A stretch of DNA of 64,000 nt from JAICMB01 sp963795935 (GTDB lineage: Bacteria; Acidobacteriota; Terriglobia; Bryobacterales; Bryobacteraceae): the NCBI GenBank assembly GCA_963795935.1, contig CAWCJO010000025.1:62001-126000 (forward strand), read 5' to 3'. Position 1 is the stretch's first letter; each line of letters opens with the position of its first letter. The notes under the pieces are model-generated. The model did not search any database. It was not told where the DNA came from and worked only from the letters and a program-made list of their open reading frames with translations. Positions 1-8,622 of this stretch are shown one piece after another. The position numbers were made by a program, and so were the translations under genes.

Positions 1-2
1 GC

Positions 3-155
3 ATGGGGTTGCAATATATTATTAAGGCCCCGGCGCGCGCCACTCTCGTCTTGCATCACTACGCCGGAGGCATCAGATTCGCGCACTTCGCGGGCGACGT
101 CGAGGTCAGCAACCCGGCCAAGAGCGGTTCGGGCAGCCGCAACATTAAATGGTGA
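3..155 (+). CDS. C-terminal fragment of an unrecognised protein
   Basis: The frame is open from the window edge to a TGA at 153-155 and gives about 50 residues (reads LQYIIKAPARATLVLHH ... ending SRNIKW). The alternating hydrophobic pattern suggests a beta-rich secreted protein such as a DUF4097-type adhesin, but this is a guess. It ends convergently with, and overlaps by 11 bp, the YdcF-like gene. Its start lies outside the window, or the ATG at position 3 is fortuitous. Confidence 0.3.
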   Translation: MGLQYIIKAPARATLVLHHYAGGIRFAHFAGDVEVSNPAKSGSGSRNIKW

Positions 156-730
156 TGCCGGCGCGCCACAGCGCATAGCCGACCGCTTGGCGGAAATACA
201 GCCAGCGTTCGCGCCAGCCGCTATTGCCGAAGGACGGGCGCGGCGATCCGTACACCTTCATCCCGCTCGCCTGAAGCATCTTCTTGACGCGGTAGATGTG
301 ATAGCCATCGCTCACGACGATGGCCGATCTAAGGTTCATGCGGCGCATGATCTCGCCCACCGCCACGATGCTGTGCGCGGTGCTCTCGCCTTCGTTTTCA
401 ACCGTAATGGCCTCGGCTGGAACGCCGTGGCGCGTCAGATAACTCCGCGCCACGGCGCCTTCTGTAAACATGGGGTCGCCGCCTGCGCCGCCCGTCGTGA
501 TGATGCGCGGAGCGAGACCTTTCAGATAGAGAAACAGGGCGTGGTTCAGACGCGCTTCGAGCACCGGGGAGGGACGGCCCCGATACTCCGCCGCTCCCAG
601 CACGACGATGGCGTCGGCGGAATGCTCTTCATCGACTGTCGATTCCTTCTGGATCTGGGACGGCGACATGACCCAGGTAGCCCAGCGCCGCCGCAACGAG
701 CAGTAGCGCCGTGCCGACGATCCATTTCAT
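145..730 (-). CDS. YdcF/SanA-like DUF218 protein, one frameshift
   Basis: DUF218 proteins are small membrane-anchored proteins of the YdcF/SanA/ElyC group, often linked to envelope maintenance; the exact substrate is unknown. The family core is visible: DAIVVLGAA near the start, ITTGGAGGDP, the acidic ENEGESTAHS segment (family E-x-x-S-xx-T pattern) and VVSDGYHIYR. The long downstream frame has no signal, but an ATG at 730 in another frame (ATG AAA TGG) gives a clean N-terminal anchor, MKWIVGTALLLVAAALGYLG. The two frames join if one base is corrected near 655-665. I therefore start the gene at 730 and treat it as one gene. It lies divergent from the TrmH-type methyltransferase. Confidence 0.75.
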
Positions 731-789
731 GATAGATATGTCCGGGAGCAGAGGCGGACTTGGGCAGCGCAACGCCCACACCATATTGT

Positions 790-1575
790 ATGCAGGTACT
801 CACCAGCGCGCGGAATCCGCTGCTCAAAGATGTGCGGCGGGCGGTGCTGCGAGGCGGTCTTACGGAGCAGGGGCTGTGCGTGGCGGAAGGGTTTCACCTG
901 CTCGAAGAAGCGCTGCGCGGGGAGTGCGAGATTCCGCACGTCTTCGCCGCGGAGAGCGTGCGATCGGCCGTGGAAAGCCACGTGCGCGGGCTGAAACAGG
1001 TCCGCGTGACGGCTTTGCCCGAGGATCTGTTTCATTCGCTCTCGTCTACGGAGGCGAGCCAGGGCGTGATCGCGCTGGTGCGGCCGCCGGCGTGGACGCT
1101 GGAGCAGCTTTTTCGCGGGCATACGTTGTTGATCGTAGTGGATGGATTGCAGGATCCCGGGAACGCCGGAACCATCGTCCGCTCGGCGGAGGCCTTTGGA
1201 GCGACGGGCGTGGCTCTGCTGAAGGGAGCGGTGAATCCATACAATCCGAAGTGCCTGCGCGCTTCCGCCGGGTCGGTGTTTCGGATGCCGCTGGTGGCTG
1301 GACTGGAGGAGCAACTGCTGCTCGCCGCGATCGACCACCGCAAGCTGGAAATTTACGCGCTGATGCCCGCTGGCTCGCTCGACGTCTCGCGGGCGGCCTT
1401 CGAGCGGCGTTGCGCGATCGTAGTGGGGAGCGAAGGACGCGGCGTGAGCGAACGTCTGCGCGCTAAGGCCATCGATCTCCGCATTCCGACCGTCGCGGTT
1501 GAATCGTTGAACGCGGCCCTGGCTGCGGGAATCGCGCTATACGAGGCGAGGCGCCAAAGAATGGCTCTGCCGTGA
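790..1575 (+). CDS. TrmH/SpoU-family RNA 2'-O-methyltransferase
   Basis: SAM-dependent ribose 2'-O-methyltransferase of the SPOUT superfamily, acting on rRNA or tRNA in the cytoplasm. All three SpoU motifs are visible: DPGNAGTIVRSAEAFG (motif 1), VVGSEGRGVS (motif 2) and IPTVAVESLNAALAAGIALY (motif 3, knot-forming). The N-terminal SARNPLLKD begins the substrate-binding domain typical of the 23S rRNA enzymes. I prefer the ATG at 790 (MQVLTSARNPLLK) because the open frame upstream of it does not look like the family. About 261 residues, a normal family length. The stop overlaps the GTG start of rarA by 4 bp, so the two genes are probably co-transcribed. Confidence 0.9.
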   Translation: MQVLTSARNPLLKDVRRAVLRGGLTEQGLCVAEGFHLLEEALRGECEIPHVFAAESVRSAVESHVRGLKQVRVTALPEDLFHSLSSTEASQGVIALVRPPAWTLEQLFRGHTLLIVVDGLQDPGNAGTIVRSAEAFGATGVALLKGAVNPYNPKCLRASAGSVFRMPLVAGLEEQLLLAAIDHRKLEIYALMPAGSLDVSRAAFERRCAIVVGSEGRGVSERLRAKAIDLRIPTVAVESLNAALAAGIALYEARRQRMALP

Positions 1576-2864
1576 GTCTTTTTGAGACCAATGCGCTGCC
1601 TGGCGCCGATCCCGGGAAACGGCCTCTGGCGGAGCGCATGCGGCCTAAATCGTTCGACGAGTTCGTGGGTCAGGAACATATTCTCGCGCCCGGCAAGCCG
1701 CTGCGGATGCAGATCGAGCGCGACGAGCTCAGCTCCTTGATCCTATGGGGACCCCCGGGCGTCGGCAAGACGACGCTGGCGCAACTGGTCGCTCGCCTGA
1801 CGCGCTGCGATTTCGTGCCGTTCAGCGCGGTGCTCAGCGGGATCAAGGAAATCAAGGCCGTAATGGCGGAGGCGGAGCGCAATCGCCGTCTGGGCCGCCG
1901 CACTGTCATTTTTGTCGACGAGATTCATCGCTTCAATAAAGCTCAGCAGGACGCGTTTCTGCCCTACGTGGAACGCGGCGATGTCATTCTGATCGGCGCG
2001 ACGACGGAAAATCCGTCTTTCGAGGTGATCGCGGCGCTGCTCTCCCGCGCCAAGGTCTACGCCTTGCGCCCGCTCACCGAAGATGAAATCGTGATGCTGC
2101 TGGAGCGCGCGCTTACGGCGCTTGCCGTGCGCGCCCCCGAAGCTTTGCTGCGCCAGATCGCGGTGTATTCAAACGGCGACGCGCGCATCGCGTACAACGT
2201 CCTGGAACTGGCCGCGGCGGCCGCCCAGGAAGGCGAGATACCGCCGGGAGCCGTCGAGGACGCTTTGCAGCGCAAGATGCTGCTCTACGACAAGTCCGGC
2301 GAGGAACACTATAATCTGATTTCGGCCCTGCACAAATCGGTGCGCTCGAGCGATGTGGATGCATCGCTGTATTGGCTGGGGCGCATGCTGACGGCGGGCG
2401 AGGACCGCTTGTACATCGCGCGCCGCCTGGTTCGCATGGCGATCGAAGATATCGGACTGGCCGATCCGCGCGCGCTCGAGCAGGCCATTGCGGCCATGCA
2501 GACGGTTCATTTTCTGGGCGAGCCGGAGGGCGACCAAGCGCTGGCGCAACTTGCCATCTTTCTCGCGGCCGCGCCGAAATCCGACGCTGCTTATCGCGCG
2601 CTGAATTCCGTCCTGGAACAGATTCAGACGCATCGCGCCGAACCGGTCCCCCTGCATCTGCGCAATGCGCCGACGCGCGCCATGAAGGATTGGGGGTACG
2701 GCAAGGGCTATCGCCACGCGCATAATTTCGAGGACGCCGTAACGGACATGCAGTGCCTTCCCGACTCCCTGGCCGGACGAATCTTCTACGAGCCCACGGA
2801 GCGAGGCGCGGAGCGGCGCATCAAAGAGCGGATCGAAGAACTGCGCCGGCGCCGCGGGAAATAA
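1572..2864 (+). CDS. rarA: Replication-associated recombination protein RarA (MgsA), AAA+ ATPase
   Basis: RarA/MgsA is the bacterial Mgs1/WRNIP1 homologue, a clamp-loader-like AAA+ ATPase acting at stalled replication forks. At 430 residues it has the usual length. Visible features are the N-terminal PLAERMRPKSFDEFVGQEHI segment, Walker A GPPGVGKTT at residues 60-68, Walker B VIFVDEIHRF at 112-121, and the sensor-1 motif ATTENPSF. The C-terminal helical tetramerisation domain contains the family segment KSVRSSDVDASLYWLGRML. The GTG start overlaps the preceding methyltransferase stop (GTGA), which fits translational coupling. No frame breaks. Confidence 0.95.
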   Translation: MSLFETNALPGADPGKRPLAERMRPKSFDEFVGQEHILAPGKPLRMQIERDELSSLILWGPPGVGKTTLAQLVARLTRCDFVPFSAVLSGIKEIKAVMAEAERNRRLGRRTVIFVDEIHRFNKAQQDAFLPYVERGDVILIGATTENPSFEVIAALLSRAKVYALRPLTEDEIVMLLERALTALAVRAPEALLRQIAVYSNGDARIAYNVLELAAAAAQEGEIPPGAVEDALQRKMLLYDKSGEEHYNLISALHKSVRSSDVDASLYWLGRMLTAGEDRLYIARRLVRMAIEDIGLADPRALEQAIAAMQTVHFLGEPEGDQALAQLAIFLAAAPKSDAAYRALNSVLEQIQTHRAEPVPLHLRNAPTRAMKDWGYGKGYRHAHNFEDAVTDMQCLPDSLAGRIFYEPTERGAERRIKERIEELRRRRGK

Positions 2865-2983
2865 AGACGGCGCTGAAGGAGCGACTCGGCGCGGGTACCA
2901 CTCCTGCCAAACGCGAGTACTACCTGAAAATGGTCCGTTGCTTCTATTGTTCCCGCGCCGCCTCTACGTCAATCTGAATTGTC

Positions 2984-3355
2984 ATGATTAATGGCATCGT
3001 TACGGGGGACAAAGCCTTGAACACGGCGAAACAAACAAATGACCGTAGAGCATCGGACCGCTTCCCGCTGGAACGGGAGATCCGCTACAAGGTCGTGAGC
3101 CGCAAAACAACCGATGCGGCCGGCTCGGGCACAACCGTCAACATGAGCAGCGGCGGCGTCCTGTTCACGACCGAAGGGTTGCTGCTTCCTGGCGGGCAAG
3201 TCGAACTGGCCATAAGCTGGCCGGTGCAACTGGACAGCAAGGTGGCGTTGAAGCTGGTCGCCCGCGGCCGCGTGGTGCGCGCCGAAGAGGGCCTGGCGGC
3301 GGTCGAAATTCAGCAATACGAATTCCGCACGCAGGGGGGTCAAACGCGCGCCTAG
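2984..3355 (+). CDS. PilZ-domain protein
   Basis: Single-domain PilZ protein of 123 residues, likely a cyclic-di-GMP receptor. The binding signature has two halves: an Arg-rich segment, NDRRASDRFPLE (RxxxR type), near residue 20, and NMSSGGVLF near residue 48, matching the (D/N)xSxxG motif. The remaining beta-barrel strands are recognisable (VELAISWPV, LVARGRVVRAE). The effector pathway cannot be deduced because there is no GGDEF, EAL or flagellar gene nearby. It converges with the Gfo/Idh gene, with only 5 bp between the stops. Confidence 0.85.
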   Translation: MINGIVTGDKALNTAKQTNDRRASDRFPLEREIRYKVVSRKTTDAAGSGTTVNMSSGGVLFTTEGLLLPGGQVELAISWPVQLDSKVALKLVARGRVVRAEEGLAAVEIQQYEFRTQGGQTRA

Positions 3356-3360
3356 TCCAG

Positions 3361-4455
3361 CTAACGCCGCGCGGAAAATTGGCTCATCACGACGGCTTTT
3401 CCCGTCCGTATGGATTCCTTCGCGGCCTCGATAATCTCAAGAACTCCGACGTTGATGTCAATGGCCGTAAGGCCCTCGATGGGCTTGTTGTTGCGAATCG
3501 CGCTCACCATATAAGCGATGGGCTCGGATTGATCGGCGGGCAGCGGCGCGGCGGAAATCGGATTCGCTTCCCGGCCCTTCTGAATCGTGGCGCCGGACTG
3601 CTTCATATAGATGCTGCCGCCCTCGCCGCGATGGGCGCCGACGCCGTATATTTCAAGGTCCTGGAAGCTGCGCGGCAAGTCCCACGAGGCCTCGAAAATA
3701 CCCACCGCATTGGGATAGGACAACACCAGATCGGCGTTGTCTTCCACCTTCGGAAAAGTTTCCGGGCGCAGATGGTTGGCCTGCGCGTACACCTTTTCGG
3801 GCCGGCCGAAATACCACAAACTCCACAGCGCGTTATAGCAGCCAAAATCCATCAGAGCTCCGGCCCCGTTTTTCACGGGATCGGTGAGCCATGCGAAGAA
3901 ATATTTGTTGCGCGCGCCTTCCGATCCGGGGCCACCATGCCCCACAATGCCGTGTAAACGCCATATCTTGCCGATCGCGCCGGAATCGGCCTCCTTCTTC
4001 GCGGCGTAGTTGGCCGGCCACCACGCCATCTGGTAATTCGTCATGACGCGGACGTTGTACTTGCGCGCCAGATCGCGAATGGCGGCGGCGTCCTTGTAAG
4101 TGGACGCCAGCGGCTTCTCGAACATGATGTTGATATGCCGCGGCGCGCACGCCTGGGCGATCTCGAGATGACGGTTGTTTTCGACGAAAGCCCAAACGAT
4201 GTCCGGCTTTTGCTCGTCGAGCATTTTATTGTAATCGTCGTAGTAGGTCACGTCGGCCCCGAGTTTTTTGGCTTCGGCGACGAGCTCCGGGTTCGATTCC
4301 GCGATCGCGGTCAGCTTGGCGCCTTGCGCCTTCAACATATGAGGCAAGTGCCCCCAGACGTGCGAGTGCACCAAGCCGACGACCGCGATCTTGTACTCCT
4401 GGGCGCCGAGAGGGAGCGTGAATGCAAGGATCGCGGCCGCCAGTGCTTTGAACAT
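3361..4455 (-). CDS. Secreted Gfo/Idh/MocA-family NAD(P)-dependent oxidoreductase
   Basis: 364 residues, starting with a cleavable signal peptide (MFKALAAAILAFTLPLGAQ) followed by a Rossmann nucleotide-binding segment, KIAVVGLVHSHVWGH. The family EKP motif with the catalytic lysine is present (IMFEKPLAST). The C-terminal alpha/beta domain contains GALMDFGCYNALWSLWYFG. Exported Gfo/Idh proteins are frequent in Acidobacteria and Planctomycetes and usually act on sugars or cyclitols, but the substrate is not evident here. It is preceded by a small secreted helical protein on the same strand, separated by about 36 bp. Confidence 0.85.
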   Translation of the reverse strand: MFKALAAAILAFTLPLGAQEYKIAVVGLVHSHVWGHLPHMLKAQGAKLTAIAESNPELVAEAKKLGADVTYYDDYNKMLDEQKPDIVWAFVENNRHLEIAQACAPRHINIMFEKPLASTYKDAAAIRDLARKYNVRVMTNYQMAWWPANYAAKKEADSGAIGKIWRLHGIVGHGGPGSEGARNKYFFAWLTDPVKNGAGALMDFGCYNALWSLWYFGRPEKVYAQANHLRPETFPKVEDNADLVLSYPNAVGIFEASWDLPRSFQDLEIYGVGAHRGEGGSIYMKQSGATIQKGREANPISAAPLPADQSEPIAYMVSAIRNNKPIEGLTAIDINVGVLEIIEAAKESIRTGKAVVMSQFSARR

Positions 4456-4491
4456 TTTAGATGTATCCCGTTCTTAATCGAGCAAGCTTGG

Positions 4492-4740
4492 CTAGCGCCG
4501 GTCGCACTCCTCGGCGAAGCGCAGTTGCCGCATGGCCTCATCGGTCGCGCGTAGCGCATCGCGCTTGTGCCCGCAGAAATCGTGCGCGGAATGTTCCAGC
4601 TCGTTGCGCGCCTCGCGAAGCGATTCGAGCGCGCCATGGATGCGGGGGTGCCGTTCCTGCGTGATCCCCGTTTGCGGCAGGCAAACGATCCCCATTACGG
4701 CCATTGCCGCCCAAGGCAGCAAGTTCAGTACGCGTTTCAT
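4492..4740 (-). CDS. Small secreted helical protein, unknown function
   Basis: 82 residues: a signal peptide (about residues 1-27, MKRVLNLLPWAAMAVMGIV) followed by a short amphipathic helical unit, HPRIHGALESLREARNELE then HDFCGHKRDALRATDEAMRQL. I know this His/Arg-rich pattern (HP.I..AL..LR.A...L....HDFGGH....A) as a recurring small periplasmic family of unknown function; here Cys replaces the usual Gly in HDFGGH. It may be co-transcribed with the Gfo/Idh gene downstream. The start ATG is preceded by the purine-rich run GAAGGGAA. Confidence 0.7.
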   Translation of the reverse strand: MKRVLNLLPWAAMAVMGIVCLPQTGITQERHPRIHGALESLREARNELEHSAHDFCGHKRDALRATDEAMRQLRFAEECDRR

Positions 4741-4844
4741 ATGGATGTTCCCTTCTCCTTCTGGATTGGTACTGCTTCAGTGATTTTAATCGAAATCGCG
4801 GCGTCCGGCGGAACGCGCGTTCTGCTATGCTCAAACCGCGGAAC

Positions 4845-5690
4845 ATGTCGAGAGATTTGCCCGAAATCGATTTCCAGCGGTTCTGGCGGCGGCTGCAGCA
4901 ATTAGGTCTCAACGCATACGAAGCGCGCAGTTATCTGGTCCTCGTTGGGCACCCCAGGTTCAAGGCTCTGGAACTGGCCGCGCGGGCCCACGTTCCGCGG
5001 CAGAAGATCTACGAAGTCCTGGACAGTCTCGTCGAGAAGGGCTTTGCGCAGGTCGTTCAGGAGAAGACGAAACTGTTTTCGGCCGTGGAGCCCAGCCTCG
5101 CGATTCCGAGTTACCTGGCGCAGCGCGCGCAATCGCTGCAGCAGGAATTCACCGATCAGGGCCGCTTGGCCGGCGGTCTGATAGAAGATCTGGCGGCGTC
5201 CTATTCGGAAGGCCAGGGCGGGCGCGGCACGCTCGATTTCCTGCGCATCGTGAGCGACCCCGGGCAGACGGCGCTGCATTACCGCAAGATGCTGTCCGAA
5301 GTGCGGACCGAATATCTCGAATTCTCGCGCCCGCCGTATGCCGTGGATCCGCTCGACGAACAGCTCGTAAGGAGCGCGCGGGAGCGCGGAGTGTTCTGCC
5401 GGCTGCTGCTGGAAGCCGGGACCGTCGACGAGGCGCACCGGCAACGGCTCGAAGAATACGCGTTGAACGGCGTGGAGGTGCGGCAGGCCGCGTCCCTGCC
5501 GTTGAAGCTCGCATTGTTCGACGGCGAGCGCGGCTTGATCGCATTGCTCGATCCGGTGATTACGAAGCCGTCGTGGACCTCCGTCGTATTCGAGCACGCC
5601 GGTCTGGGCGAGGCCATGAAGGGACTGTTCGAAAACTACTGGAAGGGTTCGGAAGCGAGCCGCAACGCTTCGGCGGGAACCCTGTTGTAG
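4845..5690 (+). CDS. TrmB-family transcriptional regulator
   Basis: The N-terminal winged helix-turn-helix is clear: LQQLGLNAYEARSYLVLVG, then the recognition region ARAHVPRQKIYEVLDSLVEK, both typical of the TrmB DNA-binding domain. A coiled-coil dimerisation stretch follows (AQRAQSLQQEFTDQG), then an effector domain resembling the phospholipase-D-like TrmB C-terminus (TEYLEFSRPPYAV ... FCRLLLEAGT). The frame is open further upstream, but the sequence before MSRDLPEIDF is low-quality coding; I chose the ATG at 845 of this kilobase, and ATG 4827 is equally possible. Ligand unknown. Its stop lies 15 bp from that of the corrected HEAT-repeat gene. Confidence 0.8.
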   Translation: MSRDLPEIDFQRFWRRLQQLGLNAYEARSYLVLVGHPRFKALELAARAHVPRQKIYEVLDSLVEKGFAQVVQEKTKLFSAVEPSLAIPSYLAQRAQSLQQEFTDQGRLAGGLIEDLAASYSEGQGGRGTLDFLRIVSDPGQTALHYRKMLSEVRTEYLEFSRPPYAVDPLDEQLVRSARERGVFCRLLLEAGTVDEAHRQRLEEYALNGVEVRQAASLPLKLALFDGERGLIALLDPVITKPSWTSVVFEHAGLGEAMKGLFENYWKGSEASRNASAGTLL

Positions 5691-5705
5691 ATTGCGCCTC
5701 GCCTC

Positions 5706-6711
5706 TTAGCTTGTCTGACGCGGGCGGAACTCCCGCTCGAAGATTTTCGCAAGCTTCGGCATCGCCTCTGGCCTCGACCGCAACCGCCGTCCGCTCCCGC
5801 ATACTGGAGCAAAAGCGGCTGGAAGCGAGCGCCGCGAGCGCGGCCGCCGCCAGATCGAGTGCGCCCTCCGAGACGACCGACAAAAGAAATTCCGCCGATT
5901 CGGGGAGCGGGGATGCGCTTAACGACAGCAGCAGCGCGCCGCGCGCTTCGGGCGGCAGCGGTTGGCGCCAGAATTCGATCGACAACCGCACAGCTTGCGG
6001 CTCTCGCGATTGCGCCAGCGCGCCGGCCGCTTCCATGCGCACATCGTCGTCCTTCGCCTTCAAAAATCGTCCAATAAAGTCGACCGATTCCCGGGGTTGC
6101 AGACCGAGCAGCGCCGCGAAACACTGTCCGGTGACCTCCGGCTCGCGGTCGCCCAACGTCGCTTTGAGCCGCAGCAGCGGAGCGCCCTCCGGCCGGCCGA
6201 GTTGCGCGATCGCAATGGCGGCGTCGATGCGGACGGGCTTTTCGGCGTCGGCCAGAGCGTCGGCGAGATATGTCAGGATCTCAAGATCGTCGAGATGGCA
6301 ATCGACGAGTGCCAGCGCGCAGGCGCCCCGCAAAGCCGTTGCGGAATCCTCACGGCCGCCCCACACCGGCTCCATCTGCACGTGCGAGAGGCCGCGTAGA
6401 AATACGGCAGGACCGCGATGGCCGAGGTTCTTCAGCGCTTTTGCGACCGCGGTTTTCGCCCAGCATTGCGGGTCTGTTTTGACGGCGTCGATCAGAAAAC
6501 GGTCAAATGCGGCGAGCAGGTCTGGCGTCAGGTCCGTCAACTGCAATTCGGCCGCGATGGCGGCGGCTTTCGACACGACATAGTTATTGCGGTCCTGGAG
6601 AGCTTTGCGGAGGCGCTCGATCGCCGCCGCCGGATCGGACGCCGAGCGCAGTTCGTCGAGGCATTCCAGTTTTCGGTCGAAAGACTGTTTGGTCGTCTTT
6701 TTCACGGACAC
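5706..6711 (-). CDS. HEAT-repeat protein, C-terminal frameshift
   Basis: About 335 residues of tandem helical HEAT repeats (for example IDAAIAIAQLGRPEGAPLL, VRMEAAGALAQSREPQAV). It is a protein-protein scaffold of unknown partner with no signal peptide. The uncorrected frame would run about 130 bp into the convergent TrmB gene with unhelical, Ser/Pro-rich sequence. Shifting one base near 5755 (after VEARGDA) instead gives KLAKIFEREFRPRQTS and a stop at 5706, leaving a 15-bp gap. I take the shifted end as real: a one-base insertion in the sequence explains the break. Confidence 0.75.
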
Positions 6712-6752
6712 GGCGACTTCGCTGAGGTAAGATTCAGTAGAAAGGAAGACCC

Positions 6753-6911
6753 ATGCTCATTATCCTGCTCATCATTGTTTTGTTGTTAGTCGGCGGAGGC
6801 GGAGGATATTACGGCTACGGCCGCTGGGGTTCCGGGGGAGGGATGGGAATCGGTCTAGGCACGATTATCGTGATTCTCATTATTGCCTATCTTCTGGGCC
6901 TTTTCCGCTAG
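6753..6911 (+). CDS. Small glycine-rich membrane protein, DUF3309-like
   Basis: 52 residues: hydrophobic helix LIILLIIVLLLVGGG, a central Gly/Tyr linker (YYGYGRWGSGGG), and a second hydrophobic helix, GTIIVILIIAYLLGL. This arrangement matches the DUF3309 family of tiny two-helix membrane proteins. A good ribosome-binding site (AAAGGAAG) sits 4-11 bp upstream of the ATG. The divergent HEAT-repeat gene starts 41 bp away. Function unknown. Confidence 0.7.
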   Translation: MLIILLIIVLLLVGGGGGYYGYGRWGSGGGMGIGLGTIIVILIIAYLLGLFR

Positions 6912-7076
6912 CGACAAGACGGTAAGGGACATACGTGGCGGCCGGGGCGTCGTACTTCGGCTGCTGCTTGCGATAACATTGGTACCTGCTTCTCTAGACG
7001 GCGATCTTTTCGGGAGGCGGAATCTGCTCCAACGACGACACGGACATGATGTCGATTTCACTAATACGGGGGTTGG

Positions 7077-7829
7077 ATGAAGTACTACATTAGCCGCGGC
7101 GGGCAGCAGTACGGGCCATATGCGCTCGCCGATCTGCAGAATATGCTGGCGCAAGGTCAAGTGACGGGCAACGATCTGGCGTGGGGAGAAGGGATGCCGG
7201 AGTGGCTGCCGCTTTCTCAAGTGTTGGCAAACGTGGCGGGATCCACGCCGCCGCAGCAATACGCGCCGCCGGCGCCGCAACAACCGCCGTATCAGCCGCC
7301 GCAGGGCCAATATGTTGCGCCGGCATATAATCCCAATCCGGCGTACAACGCCTACGCCGCGCCCACGCCTGGCGCCGGTCCCGCGCCGCCCTCTCTTCAC
7401 TGGGCGCTGGTGTTGATTCTGACGATTGTGACGTGCGGCATTTTCGGCCTGGTTTGGGCTTTCGTGGAGGCCAATTTCGTCAAGAAGATCGACCCCAAAA
7501 GCAGGGCGATCATGCTGTTCGTTCTTGTCGTCGTGTGCGCTTGCGTAAATTGGGCCGTCGCTTTCATGATTCTCGGCGCGGCGCGGTCCGGAAGCTTTGG
7601 TTCCGTAACGGGAATTTCGATTCTCTCCGACATCATCGGACTCGCAAGCTGGGTCTTGGCGCTCATCGCGGTGTTCAACATGAAGGCCTCGCTCGAGAGC
7701 TACTACAACAGCGTCGAGCCGATCGGCTTGCGCCTGAACGGCGTGATGGTGTTCTTTTTCGCGATCTTTTATTTCCAGTATCATTTCACGCGCATCGCGC
7801 AATGGAAACAGACCGGCCGCTTGATGTGA
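7077..7829 (+). CDS. GYF_2-domain membrane protein, copy 1
   Basis: 250 residues. The N-terminal GYF_2/DUF4339 domain (residues 1-50) has the hallmark YYISRGGQQYGPYALADLQ and the W-containing EGMPEWLPLSQ. A Pro/Gln/Tyr-rich linker (about 55-105) connects it to three or four membrane helices (HWALVLILTIVTCGIFGLVW; AIMLFVLVVVCACV; ISILSDIIGLASWVLALI), then a conserved cytoplasmic tail, YYNSVEPIGLRLNGVM. GYF_2 domains bind proline-rich peptides; the linker itself is proline-rich, so self-association is possible. A close paralogue follows 25 bp downstream. Confidence 0.8.
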   Translation: MKYYISRGGQQYGPYALADLQNMLAQGQVTGNDLAWGEGMPEWLPLSQVLANVAGSTPPQQYAPPAPQQPPYQPPQGQYVAPAYNPNPAYNAYAAPTPGAGPAPPSLHWALVLILTIVTCGIFGLVWAFVEANFVKKIDPKSRAIMLFVLVVVCACVNWAVAFMILGAARSGSFGSVTGISILSDIIGLASWVLALIAVFNMKASLESYYNSVEPIGLRLNGVMVFFFAIFYFQYHFTRIAQWKQTGRLM

Positions 7830-7854
7830 CAAAAGCGAAGCGAGGTAAGCAAGG

Positions 7855-8613
7855 ATGAAATATCACATCAGCCGCGGTGGCCAACAGTTCGGACCCTACG
7901 CGCTCGAAGATCTGCGCAACATGAACGCGCAAGGCCTGATCGAGGCGAACGACGTCGCGTGGGCGGAAGGCATGCCGTCCTGGGTTCCGGTATCGCAGGT
8001 ATTGGCAACGGCGGCCTACGCGCCGGCGCAGCCGTACTCTCCGCAACAAGCGTACCTGCCTCAAACCGCGGCTCCCGTATCCGGCGCTGGCGGGGCCGCG
8101 TATGGAGCGGCGGTTGCCCCCGCATACAACGCCGCTTACGCCCCTCGGCCCAGCGCCGCCGGGCCCATGCCCCCCAACCTGCATTGGGCCGTGGTTCTTT
8201 TGCTTTCCTGCATCACCGGCGTCTTCGGATTGATCTGGATTTTCATTCAGGCCAGCTTCGTCAAGAAGATCGATCCGGCGAGCACGGCGCGAAAGCTGTA
8301 CGGCATTGCCATGCTCTCGCTTCCCATCGCCCTGGTCGTCTTTTTTGTGCTTGCCCTCGCGGGCGGCGCGGTCAGTCGTGGTGTGCTGGTCGGTCCCGCC
8401 CTTCTGGTCCTATTCGCGGGCTACGGCGTGGCGATCGCGTGCATCGTCGCCGGACACTTCAGCATGCGCCGCTCGATCCAAAACTACTACAACACGATAG
8501 AGCCGATCGGGCTGCGGCTGGACGGCGTGATGACGTTCTTCTTCAACACCTTGTACTTTCAGTATCATTTTTCGCGTATCGCAAACTGGAAGACAACGGG
8601 CCGTCTGTATTAA
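7855..8613 (+). CDS. GYF_2-domain membrane protein, copy 2
   Basis: 252 residues with the same plan as its upstream neighbour: GYF_2 domain (YHISRGGQQFGPYALEDLR), Ala/Pro/Tyr-rich linker, three or four membrane helices and a nearly identical tail (YYNTIEPIGLRLDGVM ... FQYHFSRIANWKTTGRLY). This is a tandem duplication, strongly conserved at the N-terminal domain and the tail and diverged in the linker and inner helices. The 25-bp gap and the RBS GAGG before the ATG suggest co-transcription. Cellular role unknown. Confidence 0.8.
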   Translation: MKYHISRGGQQFGPYALEDLRNMNAQGLIEANDVAWAEGMPSWVPVSQVLATAAYAPAQPYSPQQAYLPQTAAPVSGAGGAAYGAAVAPAYNAAYAPRPSAAGPMPPNLHWAVVLLLSCITGVFGLIWIFIQASFVKKIDPASTARKLYGIAMLSLPIALVVFFVLALAGGAVSRGVLVGPALLVLFAGYGVAIACIVAGHFSMRRSIQNYYNTIEPIGLRLDGVMTFFFNTLYFQYHFSRIANWKTTGRLY

Positions 8614-8622
8614 CTTCCCCTA

